64,000 nucleotides of DNA from Pseudomonas sihuiensis (GTDB taxonomy: Bacteria; Pseudomonadota; Gammaproteobacteria; Pseudomonadales; Pseudomonadaceae). Positions 18,379 through 26,625 of this stretch are shown here, in pieces (the stretch's first letter is position 1; each line of letters begins with the position of its first letter). Below the pieces are notes generated by a model, which did no database searches, was not told where the DNA came from, and saw only the letters and a program-made list of their open reading frames with translations. The stretch spans positions 124,001 to 188,000 of the forward strand of contig NZ_LT629797.1 of assembly GCF_900106015.1 (NCBI RefSeq), read 5' to 3'. Made by a program: the position numbers and the translations under genes.

Positions 18379-18552
18379 CAGGCCGTTGAAAAACGTCGGC
18401 GAGGCAGGCAAGACAATACCGATGGCGGCCCCGCAAAAACGGCCGAAAAAGGCACTGGGCCCGCACTCGGGTTTACGAGTTGTAAATGAGCATTTTGAGG
18501 CCGTTTTTAACGCAGTATTGCCAACGCAGGTAGTTTTTCAATGGCCTGCTAG
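18375..18552. repeat. Long palindromic element, copy B, flanked by CTAG
   Basis: 178 bases from CTAGCAGGCCGTTGAAAAAC to GTTTTTCAATGGCCTGCTAG (reverse-complementary ends). Its reverse complement aligns along its whole length with the element at 44299, including the block GGGGCCGCCATCGGTATTG. Both ends carry CTAG, consistent with a 4-base target duplication of a MITE-like element without a transposase. The left CTAG contains the arfB stop, the right CTAG the mgsA stop (read on the minus strand). The hairpin may also end both transcripts. Confidence 0.8.
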
Positions 18553-19013
18553 CCGCGTGCCGCCAGGTACGCCTGATAGTCAGGAATACGGTATTCGTGC
18601 TGCTGCTCCAGCAGGCTGCTGCTGAGCATGTAGTCGGCGCTGCTCTCGTTACAGGCTACCGGGATGTTCCACACCGCCGCCACACGCAGCAGGGCCTTGA
18701 TGTCCGGGTCGTGTGGCTGTGGCTCGAAGGGGTCCCAGAAGAACACCAGCATGTCCACGCGCTGTTCGGCGATGCGCGCGCCGATCTGCTGGTCGCCGCC
18801 CAGCGGGCCGCTGATCATGCTTTCCACCGGCAAATCCAGACGCTTGCTCAGAAGCAGGCCGGTGGTGCCAGTGGCCACCAGTTCATGGCGAGCCAGCTTG
18901 TCGCGCTGACGCTCGCACCAGTCCAGCAGGAAGCCTTTGCAGTGGTCGTGCGCCACCAGGGCGATGCGCTTGCGCGCCGGCAATTGGGCATGGGTGAAGC
19001 TGATACGGCTCAT
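18549..19013 (-). CDS. mgsA: Methylglyoxal synthase
   Basis: Converts dihydroxyacetone phosphate to methylglyoxal and phosphate, a bypass that relieves sugar-phosphate build-up. Strongly like E. coli MgsA: RKRIALVAHDHCK, ATGTTGLLLSKR, SGPLGGDQQIGA (with catalytic Asp), FFWDPFEPQPHDPD (catalytic Asp/His) and WNIPVACN. 154 residues. ATG at 19013 has AGGAGG 6 bases upstream, 13 bases after the gap stop codon, so it is very likely cotranscribed with gap. The stop codon lies inside the CTAG edge of the palindromic element. Confidence 0.95.
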   Translation of the reverse strand: MSRISFTHAQLPARKRIALVAHDHCKGFLLDWCERQRDKLARHELVATGTTGLLLSKRLDLPVESMISGPLGGDQQIGARIAEQRVDMLVFFWDPFEPQPHDPDIKALLRVAAVWNIPVACNESSADYMLSSSLLEQQHEYRIPDYQAYLAARG

Positions 19014-19026
19014 CAAGCCTCCTCGT

Positions 19027-20028
19027 TCAGTGCAGGCGGGCCAGGACCAGGCAGTTGTCCAGCATGCGGTTGGAGAAGCCCCACTCGTTGTCATACCAGG
19101 CCATGACCTTGAGCAGCTTGCCGCTGACCTTGGTGTGGTTGGCATCGAAGATCGATGACAACGGGTTGTGGTTGAAGTCGCAGGACACCAGCGGCAGCGC
19201 GTTGTAGCCCAGCACCGGGGATTTCTCGCTGGCGGCCTTGAACAGGGCGTTGACTTCCTCGGCAGTGGTCTCGCGCTTCACCTGCAGAGTCAGGTCGACC
19301 AGCGACACATTGATCACCGGCACCCGCACGGCCATGCCGGTGAGCTTGCCGGCCAGTTCCGGCAGTACCAGGCCGACCGCTTCGGCGGCACCGGTCTTGG
19401 TCGGGATCATCGACTGGGTCGCCGAACGCGCACGGTACAAATCGCTGTGGTAAACGTCGGACAGGTTCTGGTCGTTGGTATAGGCGTGAATGGTGGTCAT
19501 CAGGCCCTGTTCGATGCCCAGTTCGCGATGCAGCACCTGCGCCACCGGTGCCAGGCAGTTGGTGGTGCAGGAGGCGTTGGAAATGATCTGCATGTCAGGT
19601 GTCAGCACCTGCTCGTTGACGCCATACACCACGGTGGCGTCGGCACCCTTGGCAGGTGCGGAGATCAGCACCTTGCGTGCGCCGGCCGCGAGGTGCGCGG
19701 CGGCCTTGTCACGTTCGGTGAACAGCCCGGTGCATTCCAGCACCACATCGACCTGATGAGTTTTCCAGGGCAGCTCGGCCGGATTGCGAATGGCGCTGAC
19801 GGCGATGCGGTCACCCTTGATCCACAGGCTTTCGCCGTCCACTTTAACTTCTTCAGGGAAATGGCCGTGGACGCTGTCATATTGCAGCAGGTGGGCATTG
19901 ATCGCGCTGTCGCCCAGATCGTTGATCGCCACGACCTGCAGGTGCTGGCGATAATTCTGGGTATAGAGTGCGCGTAGCACGTTGCGACCGATACGGCCGA
20001 AGCCATTGATGGCGATGCGTAGTGTCAT
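19027..20028 (-). CDS. gap: Glyceraldehyde-3-phosphate dehydrogenase, type I
   Basis: Oxidises glyceraldehyde-3-phosphate to 1,3-bisphosphoglycerate in the lower Entner-Doudoroff/glycolytic route. It has the NAD-binding GFGRIGRN (9-16), the acidic residue in AINDL (aspartate favouring NAD over NADP), and the catalytic Cys154 in [12 protein letters not shown]. 333 residues. It is divergent from edd with a 130-base shared control region holding a HexR-type site, the arrangement known for gap-1/edd in P. putida and P. aeruginosa. mgsA follows at once. Confidence 0.96.
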   Translation of the reverse strand: MTLRIAINGFGRIGRNVLRALYTQNYRQHLQVVAINDLGDSAINAHLLQYDSVHGHFPEEVKVDGESLWIKGDRIAVSAIRNPAELPWKTHQVDVVLECTGLFTERDKAAAHLAAGARKVLISAPAKGADATVVYGVNEQVLTPDMQIISNASCTTNCLAPVAQVLHRELGIEQGLMTTIHAYTNDQNLSDVYHSDLYRARSATQSMIPTKTGAAEAVGLVLPELAGKLTGMAVRVPVINVSLVDLTLQVKRETTAEEVNALFKAASEKSPVLGYNALPLVSCDFNHNPLSSIFDANHTKVSGKLLKVMAWYDNEWGFSNRMLDNCLVLARLH

Positions 20029-20049
20029 GGTGAGGGTCTCGTCAATTTG

Positions 20050-20064
20050 TTGTTGTAATTACAA
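20050..20064. promoter_or_regulatory. Predicted HexR operator between gap and edd
   Basis: TTGT-N7-ACAA, matching the pattern TTGT-N7/8-ACAA reported for HexR in P. putida (from memory). The core TTGTAATTACAA (20053-20064) is also a perfect palindrome. It is 22 bases upstream of the gap start. HexR represses until 2-keto-3-deoxy-6-phosphogluconate, made by Edd, binds it. Confidence 0.75.
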
Positions 20065-20111
20065 GATTATTCCCATTGCTCTAGAAATCAAGCCCGTTGA
20101 GTGGCAGTATT

Positions 20112-20127
20112 TTGTTGTAAATACGAA
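20112..20127. promoter_or_regulatory. Possible second, degenerate HexR site near edd
   Basis: TTGT-N7-ACGA, one mismatch from the HexR pattern, about 32 bases before the edd start. It would place a repressor site on each divergent promoter. Confidence 0.4.
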
Positions 20128-20158
20128 CAGACGCTAGAAGCTAGCCTGGAGATTTCCC

Positions 20159-21982
20159 ATGCATCCCCGCGTTGTTGAAGTTACCGAACGTCTTGTCGAG
20201 CGCAGCCGCGCCACGCGCCAGCGCTACCTTGAGATGATCCGTGCGGCCGCCAGTGAGGGGCCGCAACGTGGCAAGCTGCAGTGTGCCAACTTCGCTCACG
20301 GCGTCGCCGGTTGCAGCGGTCATGACAAGCAGACCCTGCGCCTGATGGAGGCGGCCAACGTGGCCATCGTGTCTGCCTACAACGACATGTTGTCGGCCCA
20401 TCAGCCCTACGAAACCTTTCCCGAACAGATCAAGCAGGCCCTTCGCGAGTTGGGCTCGGTGGGGCAGTTCGCCGGTGGCGTGCCGGCCATGTGCGATGGC
20501 GTCACGCAGGGTGAGCCGGGCATGGAGCTGGGCATTGCCAGTCGTGAGGTGATCGCGATGTCCACCGCCGTGGCGCTGTCGCACAACATGTTCGACGCCG
20601 CTCTTTATCTGGGAGTGTGCGACAAGATCGTGCCGGGGCTGGTGATGGGCGCGCTGCGTTTTGGTCATCTGCCATCCATGTTCGTGCCGGCAGGGCCAAT
20701 GACCTCGGGGCTGTCCAACAAGGAGAAAGCCGATGTGCGCCAGCGTTATGCCGAGGGCAAGGCGACCCGAGACGAGCTGCTGGCTGCGGAAATGGCTGCT
20801 TACCACGGGCCAGGTACCTGCACCTTCTATGGCACCGCCAATACCAACCAGTTGCTGATGGAGGTGATGGGCCTGCACCTGCCGGGCGCTTCCTTCATCA
20901 ATCCGGGCACGCCGCTGCGTGATGCGCTGACCCGTGAGGCCGCGCAGCAGGTCACGCGCCTGACCAGGCAGAGTGGCCAGTTCATGCCTATCGGCGAGAT
21001 CGTCGACGAGCGTTGTCTGGTCAACTCCATCGTCGCTCTGCACGCCACCGGTGGCTCCACCAACCACACCCTGCACATGCCGGCCATCGCTCGCGCCGCC
21101 GGCATTTTGCTGACCTGGCAGGACATGGCCGACCTGTCCGAAGTGGTGCCGACCCTGGCGCACGTCTACCCCAACGGCAAGGCTGACATCAATCACTTCC
21201 AGGCCGCAGGCGGCATGGCCTTCCTGATTCGCGAGCTGCTCGACGCCGGGTTGCTACATGAAGAGGTCAACACCGTGGCCGGCCGCGGCCTGTCGCGCTA
21301 CACCCGTGAGCCCTTCCTCGAGGACGGCAAGCTGGTCTGGCGCGACGGTCCGACCGAAAGTCTCGAGGAAAGCGTGCTGCGCCCCGTGGCGCGGCCGTTC
21401 TCGGCAGAAGGCGGCCTGCGCCTGATGCAGGGCAATCTCGGCCGTGGGGTGATGAAGGTGTCTGCGGTGGCGCCCGAGCATCAGGTGGTGGAAGCGCCGG
21501 CGCTGGTGTTCGAGGATCAGCTGGATCTGGTCGAAGCCTTCAAGGCCGGCAAGCTGGAGCGCGATTTCGTCGCTGTGGTGCGTTTCCAGGGGCCGCGCTG
21601 CAATGGCATGCCGGAGCTGCACAAGATGACGCCTTACCTGGGCGTGCTGCAGGATCGCGGTTTCAAGGTGGCACTGGTCACCGACGGGCGCATGTCCGGT
21701 GCCTCGGGCAAGATCCCGGCAGCCATTCATGTGTGCCCGGAGGCTTTCGATGGCGGGCCGCTGGCGCGGGTGCGTGACGGCGATCTGATACGTCTCGATG
21801 GTACGACGGGGGAATTGCTGCTGCAGATCGACGAGGCCGAATTCGCAGCGCGCGAGCCGGTCGCGCGGCCTGCGCAGGCAATTGGTTGTGGGCGCGAGCT
21901 GTTCGCCTTCATGCGCCACAACTTTAGTTCGGCCGAGCAGGGCGCCAGTGCCTTTACCGAGAGTCTCGAGTCGCTGGTCTGA
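20159..21982 (+). CDS. edd: 6-Phosphogluconate dehydratase
   Basis: First dedicated enzyme of the Entner-Doudoroff pathway, giving 2-keto-3-deoxy-6-phosphogluconate. IlvD/Edd-family dehydratase with Fe-S cluster cysteines, seen in [20 protein letters not shown] (cysteine-containing region about 41-60) and [13 protein letters not shown] (about 155-167), and the C-terminal [16 protein letters not shown]. 607 residues. In P. aeruginosa glk and the gltR/gtrS regulators follow edd; here edd is followed by repeats and the unrelated rdgC. Start ATG at 20159. Confidence 0.96.
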   Translation: MHPRVVEVTERLVERSRATRQRYLEMIRAAASEGPQRGKLQCANFAHGVAGCSGHDKQTLRLMEAANVAIVSAYNDMLSAHQPYETFPEQIKQALRELGSVGQFAGGVPAMCDGVTQGEPGMELGIASREVIAMSTAVALSHNMFDAALYLGVCDKIVPGLVMGALRFGHLPSMFVPAGPMTSGLSNKEKADVRQRYAEGKATRDELLAAEMAAYHGPGTCTFYGTANTNQLLMEVMGLHLPGASFINPGTPLRDALTREAAQQVTRLTRQSGQFMPIGEIVDERCLVNSIVALHATGGSTNHTLHMPAIARAAGILLTWQDMADLSEVVPTLAHVYPNGKADINHFQAAGGMAFLIRELLDAGLLHEEVNTVAGRGLSRYTREPFLEDGKLVWRDGPTESLEESVLRPVARPFSAEGGLRLMQGNLGRGVMKVSAVAPEHQVVEAPALVFEDQLDLVEAFKAGKLERDFVAVVRFQGPRCNGMPELHKMTPYLGVLQDRGFKVALVTDGRMSGASGKIPAAIHVCPEAFDGGPLARVRDGDLIRLDGTTGELLLQIDEAEFAAREPVARPAQAIGCGRELFAFMRHNFSSAEQGASAFTESLESLV

Positions 21983-21993
21983 GGTTGACACAG

Positions 21994-22053
21994 GTGGCCC
22001 GGATGAAATCCGGGAATCGCTGGCGCAATGGTCCCGGATTGCATCCAGGCTAC
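21994..22053. repeat. REP-type inverted pair after edd
   Basis: Diverged GTGGCCCGGATGAAATCC and its inverted partner ending GCATCCAGGCTAC; same family as at 6794. It starts 11 bases after the edd stop. Confidence 0.75.
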
Positions 22054-22147
22054 TCTCCAGGCGCCGATCAGGCTTGATGCATTGGATTAGGCGGGTTGCC
22101 CCGCCTACCAAGATACCTGTCCGGCAATGTCTGCAAGGTCGCTTTTC

Positions 22148-22218
22148 GTAGGAGCCCCGCCTCGGGGCGAAGCTTTTCAGGCGCCCCACCCAGATTCGCG
22201 GCGGGGCGCCGCTCCTAC
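22148..22218. repeat. REP element (GTAGGAGC family)
   Basis: Arms GTAGGAGC and GCTCCTAC enclose inner GC-rich arms (CCTCGGGGCG / GGCGGGGCGCC). Other members are at 34288 and 52135. It lies just downstream of rdgC on the side of its stop codon. Confidence 0.75.
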
Positions 22219-22244
22219 AGACCTAAGTCCTGCTTTTGACCGTT

Positions 22245-23165
22245 TCAGATGCCCTGCGGAATCTCCTCGCCGCCAAGTGCGGTGAACAGTTCCGGCAGAA
22301 ACTCCACCAGGGTCATCATCATCAGGATGAAGCTGGCGTCCTGCTGGGCCAGGGCGTCGTCACCACCGTCCTGTTCGGCCTGCTCCTGCAGCACGTCTTC
22401 GAAGCGCAGGCGCTTGATGGTCAGCTTGTCATCCAGCACGAACGACAGCTTGTCCTGCCAGGCCAGCGACAGTTGGGTGACCTGCTTACCGGTGGACAGG
22501 TGCAGCTGGATTTCCTCGCTGGTCAGATCCTGACGCTTGCAGCGCACCACGCCGCCATCCTCGTGGGTGTCACGCAGCTCGCACTCGTCGAGGACGAAGA
22601 AGCCTTCGGCAGCGCTCTGGTTCTTCAACCAGTCGGTGAGGGTGGCGGTCGGCGCGATCTTCACCGACAGCGGGCGCACCGGCAGCGAGCCGATGGCTTC
22701 ACGCAGGGTTGAGAGCAGGTCTTCGGCCTTCTTGGCGCTGGCGCTGTCGACCAGGATCAGGCCGTGTTTCGGCGCGATGGCGGCGAAGGTGCCGGATTTG
22801 CGGATGAAGGCGCGTGGCAGGAACGCCTGGACGATCTCATCTTTGATCTGGTCGCGCTCTTTCTTGTACACCTTGCGCATCTGCGTGTTTTCGATTTCGT
22901 CGACCTTCTCTTTCAGTGCGTCGCGCACCACCGAACCCGGCAGGATGCGCTCTTCCTTGCGTGCGCCGATCAGCAGGAAATCACCGCTGACATGCACCAG
23001 CGGAGCATCGGCGCCTTTGCCGAAGGGGGCGGTGAAACCGTAGGTGGTCAGCTCCTGGCTGGCGCAGGGACGTGCCGGCTTGCTGGCCAGTGCGGTCTCC
23101 AGTGCTTCGGCGTCGAAAGGGATGTCCTGGGTGAGGCGGTAGACCAGCAGGTTACGAAACCACAT
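22245..23165 (-). CDS. rdgC: Recombination-associated protein RdgC
   Basis: Ring-shaped nucleoid protein that binds double-stranded DNA and restrains RecA. Family signatures: start [17 protein letters not shown], the [20 protein letters not shown] segment in two parts, and C-terminal [19 protein letters not shown] start at 23165 rather than at the ATG six codons upstream because the MWF(R/K)NL start is conserved. 306 residues is standard. Location beside tRNA genes and an FKBP gene matches P. aeruginosa gene order as I recall it. Confidence 0.95.
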   Translation of the reverse strand: MWFRNLLVYRLTQDIPFDAEALETALASKPARPCASQELTTYGFTAPFGKGADAPLVHVSGDFLLIGARKEERILPGSVVRDALKEKVDEIENTQMRKVYKKERDQIKDEIVQAFLPRAFIRKSGTFAAIAPKHGLILVDSASAKKAEDLLSTLREAIGSLPVRPLSVKIAPTATLTDWLKNQSAAEGFFVLDECELRDTHEDGGVVRCKRQDLTSEEIQLHLSTGKQVTQLSLAWQDKLSFVLDDKLTIKRLRFEDVLQEQAEQDGGDDALAQQDASFILMMMTLVEFLPELFTALGGEEIPQGI

Positions 23166-23419
23166 GAGCGGGTGATTCTCCATTGATGATGAGGTCGCAG
23201 GTTGGCGCCGTCCTTGGGCTCTCCCATTCGGGAAAGCCGGCGCGCAGCGACGGATGAAGGTGGCGGGCCATCAACAGGATCATGATCGCTCCGCCGGCAC
23301 AGAGCGCGCATTATTCTCCGCTGGCGTGCTCAGGCCAACCCTGACAACGAGTCGCTGAGGAAATTCGCTGGCATCGCCTAAGTTCTTGCTGCGGCGATAA
23401 AATTTTTTGCGAAGAGGGC

Positions 23420-23448
23420 TTGCCAAGGTCAGGATCGCTCTCTAGAAT
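23420..23448 (+). promoter_or_regulatory. Sigma-70 promoter of the tRNA-Val/tRNA-Asp unit
   Basis: TTGCCA (-35) and TAGAAT (-10) with 17-base spacing, followed by a GC-only discriminator GCGCCCC, the hallmark of stringently controlled stable-RNA promoters. The tRNA-Val starts 22 bases after the -10 box. The rest of the 304-base gap after rdgC (23166-23419) shows nothing I can name. Confidence 0.8.
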
Positions 23449-23469
23449 GCGCCCCACTTCGAGAGTGAA

Positions 23470-23545
23470 GGGTGATTAGCTCAGCCGGGAGAGCATCTGC
23501 CTTACAAGCAGAGGGTCGGCGGTTCGATCCCGTCATCACCCACCA
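23470..23545 (+). tRNA. tRNA-Val (anticodon TAC)
   Basis: 76 bases with encoded CCA. Acceptor arms GGGTGAT/ATCACCC, D-loop GCTCAGCCGGGAGAGC, anticodon loop CTTACAA reading GUA/GUG codons, and T-arm GGTTCGATCC. Confidence 0.97.
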
Positions 23546-23560
23546 ATCTCGCAGTTACGC

Positions 23561-23637
23561 GCAGCGGTAGTTCAGTCGGTTAGAATACCGGCCTGTCACG
23601 CCGGGGGTCGCGGGTTCGAGTCCCGTCCGCTGCGCCA
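23561..23637 (+). tRNA. tRNA-Asp (anticodon GTC)
   Basis: 77 bases with encoded CCA. Acceptor arms GCAGCGG/CCGCTGC, D-arm AGTTCAGTCGGTTAGAAT, anticodon loop CTGTCAC, and T-arm GGGTTCGAGTCCC. It is 15 bases after tRNA-Val, so both derive from one transcript. Confidence 0.97.
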
Positions 23638-23824
23638 TTCTTCTCCTCGCTTCATCCCCTCCTGTGACAACTCTTCGGCATACGCTGAAATCTTCGAAAA
23701 AATCCTTTGTCCGCTTGAACTTATGCGCATTGCTCGGCTCCTATGCCGTAGCCAGTGATTGCGGCGTACTGCTAAGCTCGCGCTTTCACTCGACGGCCTT
23801 CGGGCGCATCTACAAGGAACAAGC

Positions 23825-24541
23825 ATGAAACAGCATCGTTTGGCGGCAGCGGTTGCCCTGGTGGGCCTGGTGCTTGCCGGTTGCGATTCGCAAACCAGCG
23901 AAGTCGAACTCAAGAGCCCGGCGCAGAAAGCCTCCTACGGCATTGGCCTGAACATGGGTCGTAGTCTGTCCGAGGAAGGCATGGATGACCTGGATTCCAA
24001 GGCCGTCGCTCAGGGTATCGAGGACGCGCTGGCGAAGAAGGAGCCGCGCATCAAGGACGAAGACATGATCGAGGCTTTCTCCTTCCTGCAGAACCGTGCT
24101 GAAGAGCGCATGACTGCGCTGAACAAGGAAGCCGCTGAAGCCGGCAAGAAATTCCTTGAAGAGAACGGCAAGCGCGAAGGCGTGGTCACCACCGCTTCTG
24201 GCCTGCAGTACGAAGTGATCAAGAAAACCGACGGCGAACAGCCGAAGGAAAGCGACGTAGTGACCGTTCACTACGAAGGCAAACTGACCGATGGCAGCGT
24301 ATTCGACAGCTCCGTCGCTCGCGGTAGCCCCATCGATCTGCCGGTTGGCGGCGTGATCCCGGGTTGGGTCGAAGGCCTGCAACTGATGCACGTCGGTGAG
24401 AAGTACAAGCTGTACATCCCCAGCGAGCTGGCTTACGGCGAGCAGAGCCCATCCCCAGCCATTCCGGCCAATTCGGTACTGGTGTTCGATCTGGAACTGA
24501 TCGGCATCAAGGATCAGGCAGCCGAGCCGACCGAGCAGTAA
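23825..24541 (+). CDS. FKBP-type peptidyl-prolyl isomerase, lipoprotein
   Basis: FkpA/Mip-like isomerase. Lipobox LAGC at residues 17-20 with Asp at +2 (CD), which in the usual Lol rule favours inner-membrane retention, although this rule differs in Pseudomonas. Residues 30-120 form the helical dimerisation domain and 130-225 the FKBP domain (VHYEGKLTDGSVFDSS, VIPGWVEGLQLM, YIPSELAYG). 238 residues. The frame extends 22 codons upstream but the lipoprotein signal fixes 23825. A terminator follows. Confidence 0.92.
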   Translation: MKQHRLAAAVALVGLVLAGCDSQTSEVELKSPAQKASYGIGLNMGRSLSEEGMDDLDSKAVAQGIEDALAKKEPRIKDEDMIEAFSFLQNRAEERMTALNKEAAEAGKKFLEENGKREGVVTTASGLQYEVIKKTDGEQPKESDVVTVHYEGKLTDGSVFDSSVARGSPIDLPVGGVIPGWVEGLQLMHVGEKYKLYIPSELAYGEQSPSPAIPANSVLVFDLELIGIKDQAAEPTEQ

Positions 24542-24557
24542 CACTCGGTACCTGTTT

Positions 24558-24590
24558 ACAACGCCCCGTCTTGACGGGGCGTTGTCGTTT
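24558..24590 (+). terminator. Rho-independent terminator after the FKBP gene
   Basis: Perfect 13-base arms (ACAACGCCCCGTC and GACGGGGCGTTGT) with a 2-base loop, then CGTTT. The 335-base stretch to the next gene also holds a GCCCC/GGGGC hairpin near 24762-24775 and the DnaA-box dyad at 24811; no gene is seen. Confidence 0.85.
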
Positions 24591-24810
24591 CTGGGGGGTG
24601 TAAGCAAGGATGTGGAGGTCAGGGTGTTACGCTTATGCACATCATGGGAAACATTCCTAACAAGTCTGAGCTACAACTGAGTCGCGCTCGTGTCAATCAG
24701 CAACTTGTTGATTTTCATGGATTTTATATGCTGTATAAAAAATATCCGATCTAAGCCCAGGCCCCATGCCACGGGGCTTTGATAAGCTTGTCGAAAGACT
24801 TTGCACAGAT

Positions 24811-24833
24811 TTATCCACAGCTTCGGTGGATAA
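24811..24833. promoter_or_regulatory. Inverted pair of DnaA-box-like sequences
   Basis: TTATCCACA, a perfect consensus DnaA box, faces GGTGGATAA (inverted TTATCCACC, one mismatch) across 5 bases. It ends 43 bases before the DUF1232 gene. It could be a DnaA-responsive control site, or simply the arms of a hairpin. Confidence 0.4.
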
Positions 24834-24876
24834 GCGAGGCAAGCCCAGATACTGCCTGGCTTGCCGAGGAGGCCGC

Positions 24877-25320
24877 ATGAAAACACCGTGGAAACTGACG
24901 CGTTACCTGCCGCTGGCTGCCCGCTTCCTGCGTGAAGGCCGGTTGCCGGAGTTGCTCCGCGCGCTGGCTGACAAGCGCACGCCACAAGGCCAACGCTTCG
25001 CCGCTCTCAAAGAGGACCTGCAACTGCTGCGTGCACTCAGTCTGGCCTGGTTCAAGGGAGAGTACAGGCAGATCAGCAGTCAGGCGCTGTTGATGGTGGT
25101 GGCTGCGCTGCTGTACTTCATTACCCCCTTCGATGCCATTCCCGACTGGCTGGTCGGCGTTGGCTTCGTCGATGACCTGGCCGTGCTGGCCTGGATAATG
25201 CGCACCTGGCATGGCGAGCTCGAAGTCTTCAGGGCTTGGCGCGACAAACAAAGCCCGGAACGTTTGGCACTCATCGAGCACCTGCCGGCAGCGGAGCGGG
25301 TCGATCCGTTGCATTCCTGA
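24877..25320 (+). CDS. YkvA-type DUF1232 membrane protein
   Basis: 147 residues; the DUF1232 core is the hydrophobic LLMVVAALLYFITPFDAIPDW with the conserved PFDxIPD motif, followed by GFVDDLAVLAWI. The first 60 residues are basic and soluble. Biochemical function of the family is unknown. Start at the ATG at 24877, with an AGGAGG-like site upstream; the longer frame from 24766 has no family match. Confidence 0.75.
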   Translation: MKTPWKLTRYLPLAARFLREGRLPELLRALADKRTPQGQRFAALKEDLQLLRALSLAWFKGEYRQISSQALLMVVAALLYFITPFDAIPDWLVGVGFVDDLAVLAWIMRTWHGELEVFRAWRDKQSPERLALIEHLPAAERVDPLHS

Positions 25321-25461
25321 TGATTTGTTGGGCCAGGGCGAGCACCGCATCTTGCTACCTTGGCAGCATGGATCACGCCCCAGGCAGCAGACGCCTGTTA
25401 AGATGGCCGCACGCAAGGAAGGGGTCGAGGCTGTCGGCCCTGCTTTCCAACGGAGAGACTC

Positions 25462-25785
25462 ATGAGTGTGCAAATCATTGCCCGTGACGGCGAGCCGGAA
25501 TACGCGGTGCTGCCCTGGGCCGATTATCAGGCCTTGTTGCAAGCCGCGGGTCGCCAGGACGTTGCCGCGGCCATTGCGCCTTCGCCAACGCCTACAGCCA
25601 ATCGCGCGCCTCTCGCGCAATTGCAAACGGTACGCGAAGCCAAGGGCCTGAGCCCGGAAGCGCTGGCTCGCAGCGTCGGCATCAGCCCTCATTATCTAGC
25701 CATGATCGAAAGTGGCGAACGTCAACCCGACGCTGCCATTCTGCGTTCGCTGGCCTGGGAACTGGGGCTGGAGGGCTGGTCTTGA
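25462..25785 (+). CDS. XRE-family helix-turn-helix protein
   Basis: 107 residues. The C-terminal half (about 52-105) is a Cro/C1-type helix-turn-helix (LQTVREAKGLSPEALARSVGISPHYLAMIESGERQPD). The N-terminal 35 residues (EPEYAVLPWADYQALLQAAG) resemble the short N-terminal segment of antitoxin-like DNA-binding proteins. No toxin is recognisable next to it. The gene overlaps the next one by 4 bases and forms a tightly packed trio with it and the Sel1 gene. Confidence 0.8.
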   Translation: MSVQIIARDGEPEYAVLPWADYQALLQAAGRQDVAAAIAPSPTPTANRAPLAQLQTVREAKGLSPEALARSVGISPHYLAMIESGERQPDAAILRSLAWELGLEGWS

Positions 25786-26147
25786 GCGTGCGTATCAGTC
25801 GCCAACACTGGCAGGCACTACTGGCGGAGCTGGACGAGGCTCGCCGTCAGCGTCATCTATTGACCTACCGCGCGCTGATCGAACGTCTCGATCTGCCCAC
25901 GCCGGCCATGCAGACGCTGACCGCTGCATTGGAGCATCTGGCGGCGCTGGATGCGCGCGCCGAACGACCGCTGCGCAGCGCTCTGGTGATCAGCCAGGGC
26001 GCCAGTCGCCTGCCACGTACCGGATTCTTCGACTGCGTGACGAGCCTGGGACGCTTCAGTGGCGCTTCCGATGGTGTGGCAGCTGCATCCTGGCACGCTG
26101 CCGAGGTGGTCAGGGTGTTCGAGTTCGACTACCCCGCCGATGTCTAG
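25782..26147 (+). CDS. Hypothetical protein overlapping the HTH gene
   Basis: 121 residues, of unknown function. The likely start is TTG at 25782 overlapping the previous stop, or GTG at 25788. It is helix-rich at the N-terminus (HWQALLAELDEARRQRHLLTYRALIERLDLP) and ends FEFDYPADV. Homologues in Pseudomonas have been named ribose-phosphate pyrophosphokinase, but none of that enzyme's motifs are present. Translation is probably coupled to the genes on either side. Confidence 0.65.
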   Translation: MSVRISRQHWQALLAELDEARRQRHLLTYRALIERLDLPTPAMQTLTAALEHLAALDARAERPLRSALVISQGASRLPRTGFFDCVTSLGRFSGASDGVAAASWHAAEVVRVFEFDYPADV

Positions 26148-26625
26148 GTTGCTCTGGCAGGTACGCGCACGCCTTGGCTACTGGCTGGCCCGGCGTCTGT
26201 TTCACTGGCCGGCGGCGCTGCGTCAGCCACGTGTGTGGCAATGGATGCAGGGTCAGTACGGGCGCATGGCCAATCTCGGCGATCACACGGCACAGAGCTT
26301 TTACGGCCATATCCTGCTGTTCAGGGGGCAGGGCCTGGGTGCGCGTGAGGAAGGGCTGAGGTTGTTGCGCCTGGCCGCCAATGGCGGTGACGGCAAGGCC
26401 GCCTATCAGTTAGGCGTGCAGGCCCTGCAGGGCGATACCCGGCAGGCGCCGGATGCCTCGCAAGCAGTAGGTTGGTGGGAAATGGCGTTGGCTGCCGGCC
26501 ATCCTCTGGCTGCCAGTCGTCTGAGCCAGCTCTATCGCGACGGTGCTCCCGGGCTGGACGCAGACCTGCAAGTCGCCGAGCGCTATGCCGCCATGGCGGA
26601 CGAGGCTACGCGCTCAGGCCGTTGA
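26140..26625 (+). CDS. Sel1-repeat protein
   Basis: 161 residues with two or three Sel1-like (TPR-type) repeats: GRMANLGDHTAQSFYGHILL, GLRLLRLAANGGDGKAAYQLG and VGWWEMALAAGHPLAASRLS. Such repeats mediate protein contacts. No signal peptide is obvious; the N-terminus is basic and aromatic (LLWQVRARLGYWLARRLF), possibly amphipathic. ATG at 26140 overlaps the previous gene by 8 bases. The end overlaps the convergent EAL gene by 12 bases. Confidence 0.75.
   Translation: MSRLLWQVRARLGYWLARRLFHWPAALRQPRVWQWMQGQYGRMANLGDHTAQSFYGHILLFRGQGLGAREEGLRLLRLAANGGDGKAAYQLGVQALQGDTRQAPDASQAVGWWEMALAAGHPLAASRLSQLYRDGAPGLDADLQVAERYAAMADEATRSGR

Noticed and set aside
18375-18552. A Rho-independent terminator as the full explanation of the palindrome
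   Set aside because: It is far longer than a terminator, has an almost collinear copy at 44299 and CTAG on both sides. A termination effect is possible but does not explain these features.
23470-23637. An integrative-element attachment site at the tRNA genes
   Set aside because: No integrase gene and no repeated tRNA 3' end were seen downstream; the neighbours are core genes.
25462-25785. A classic toxin-antitoxin module
   Set aside because: The HTH protein is antitoxin-like, but neither adjacent gene resembles a known toxin, and the third gene is a Sel1 scaffold.
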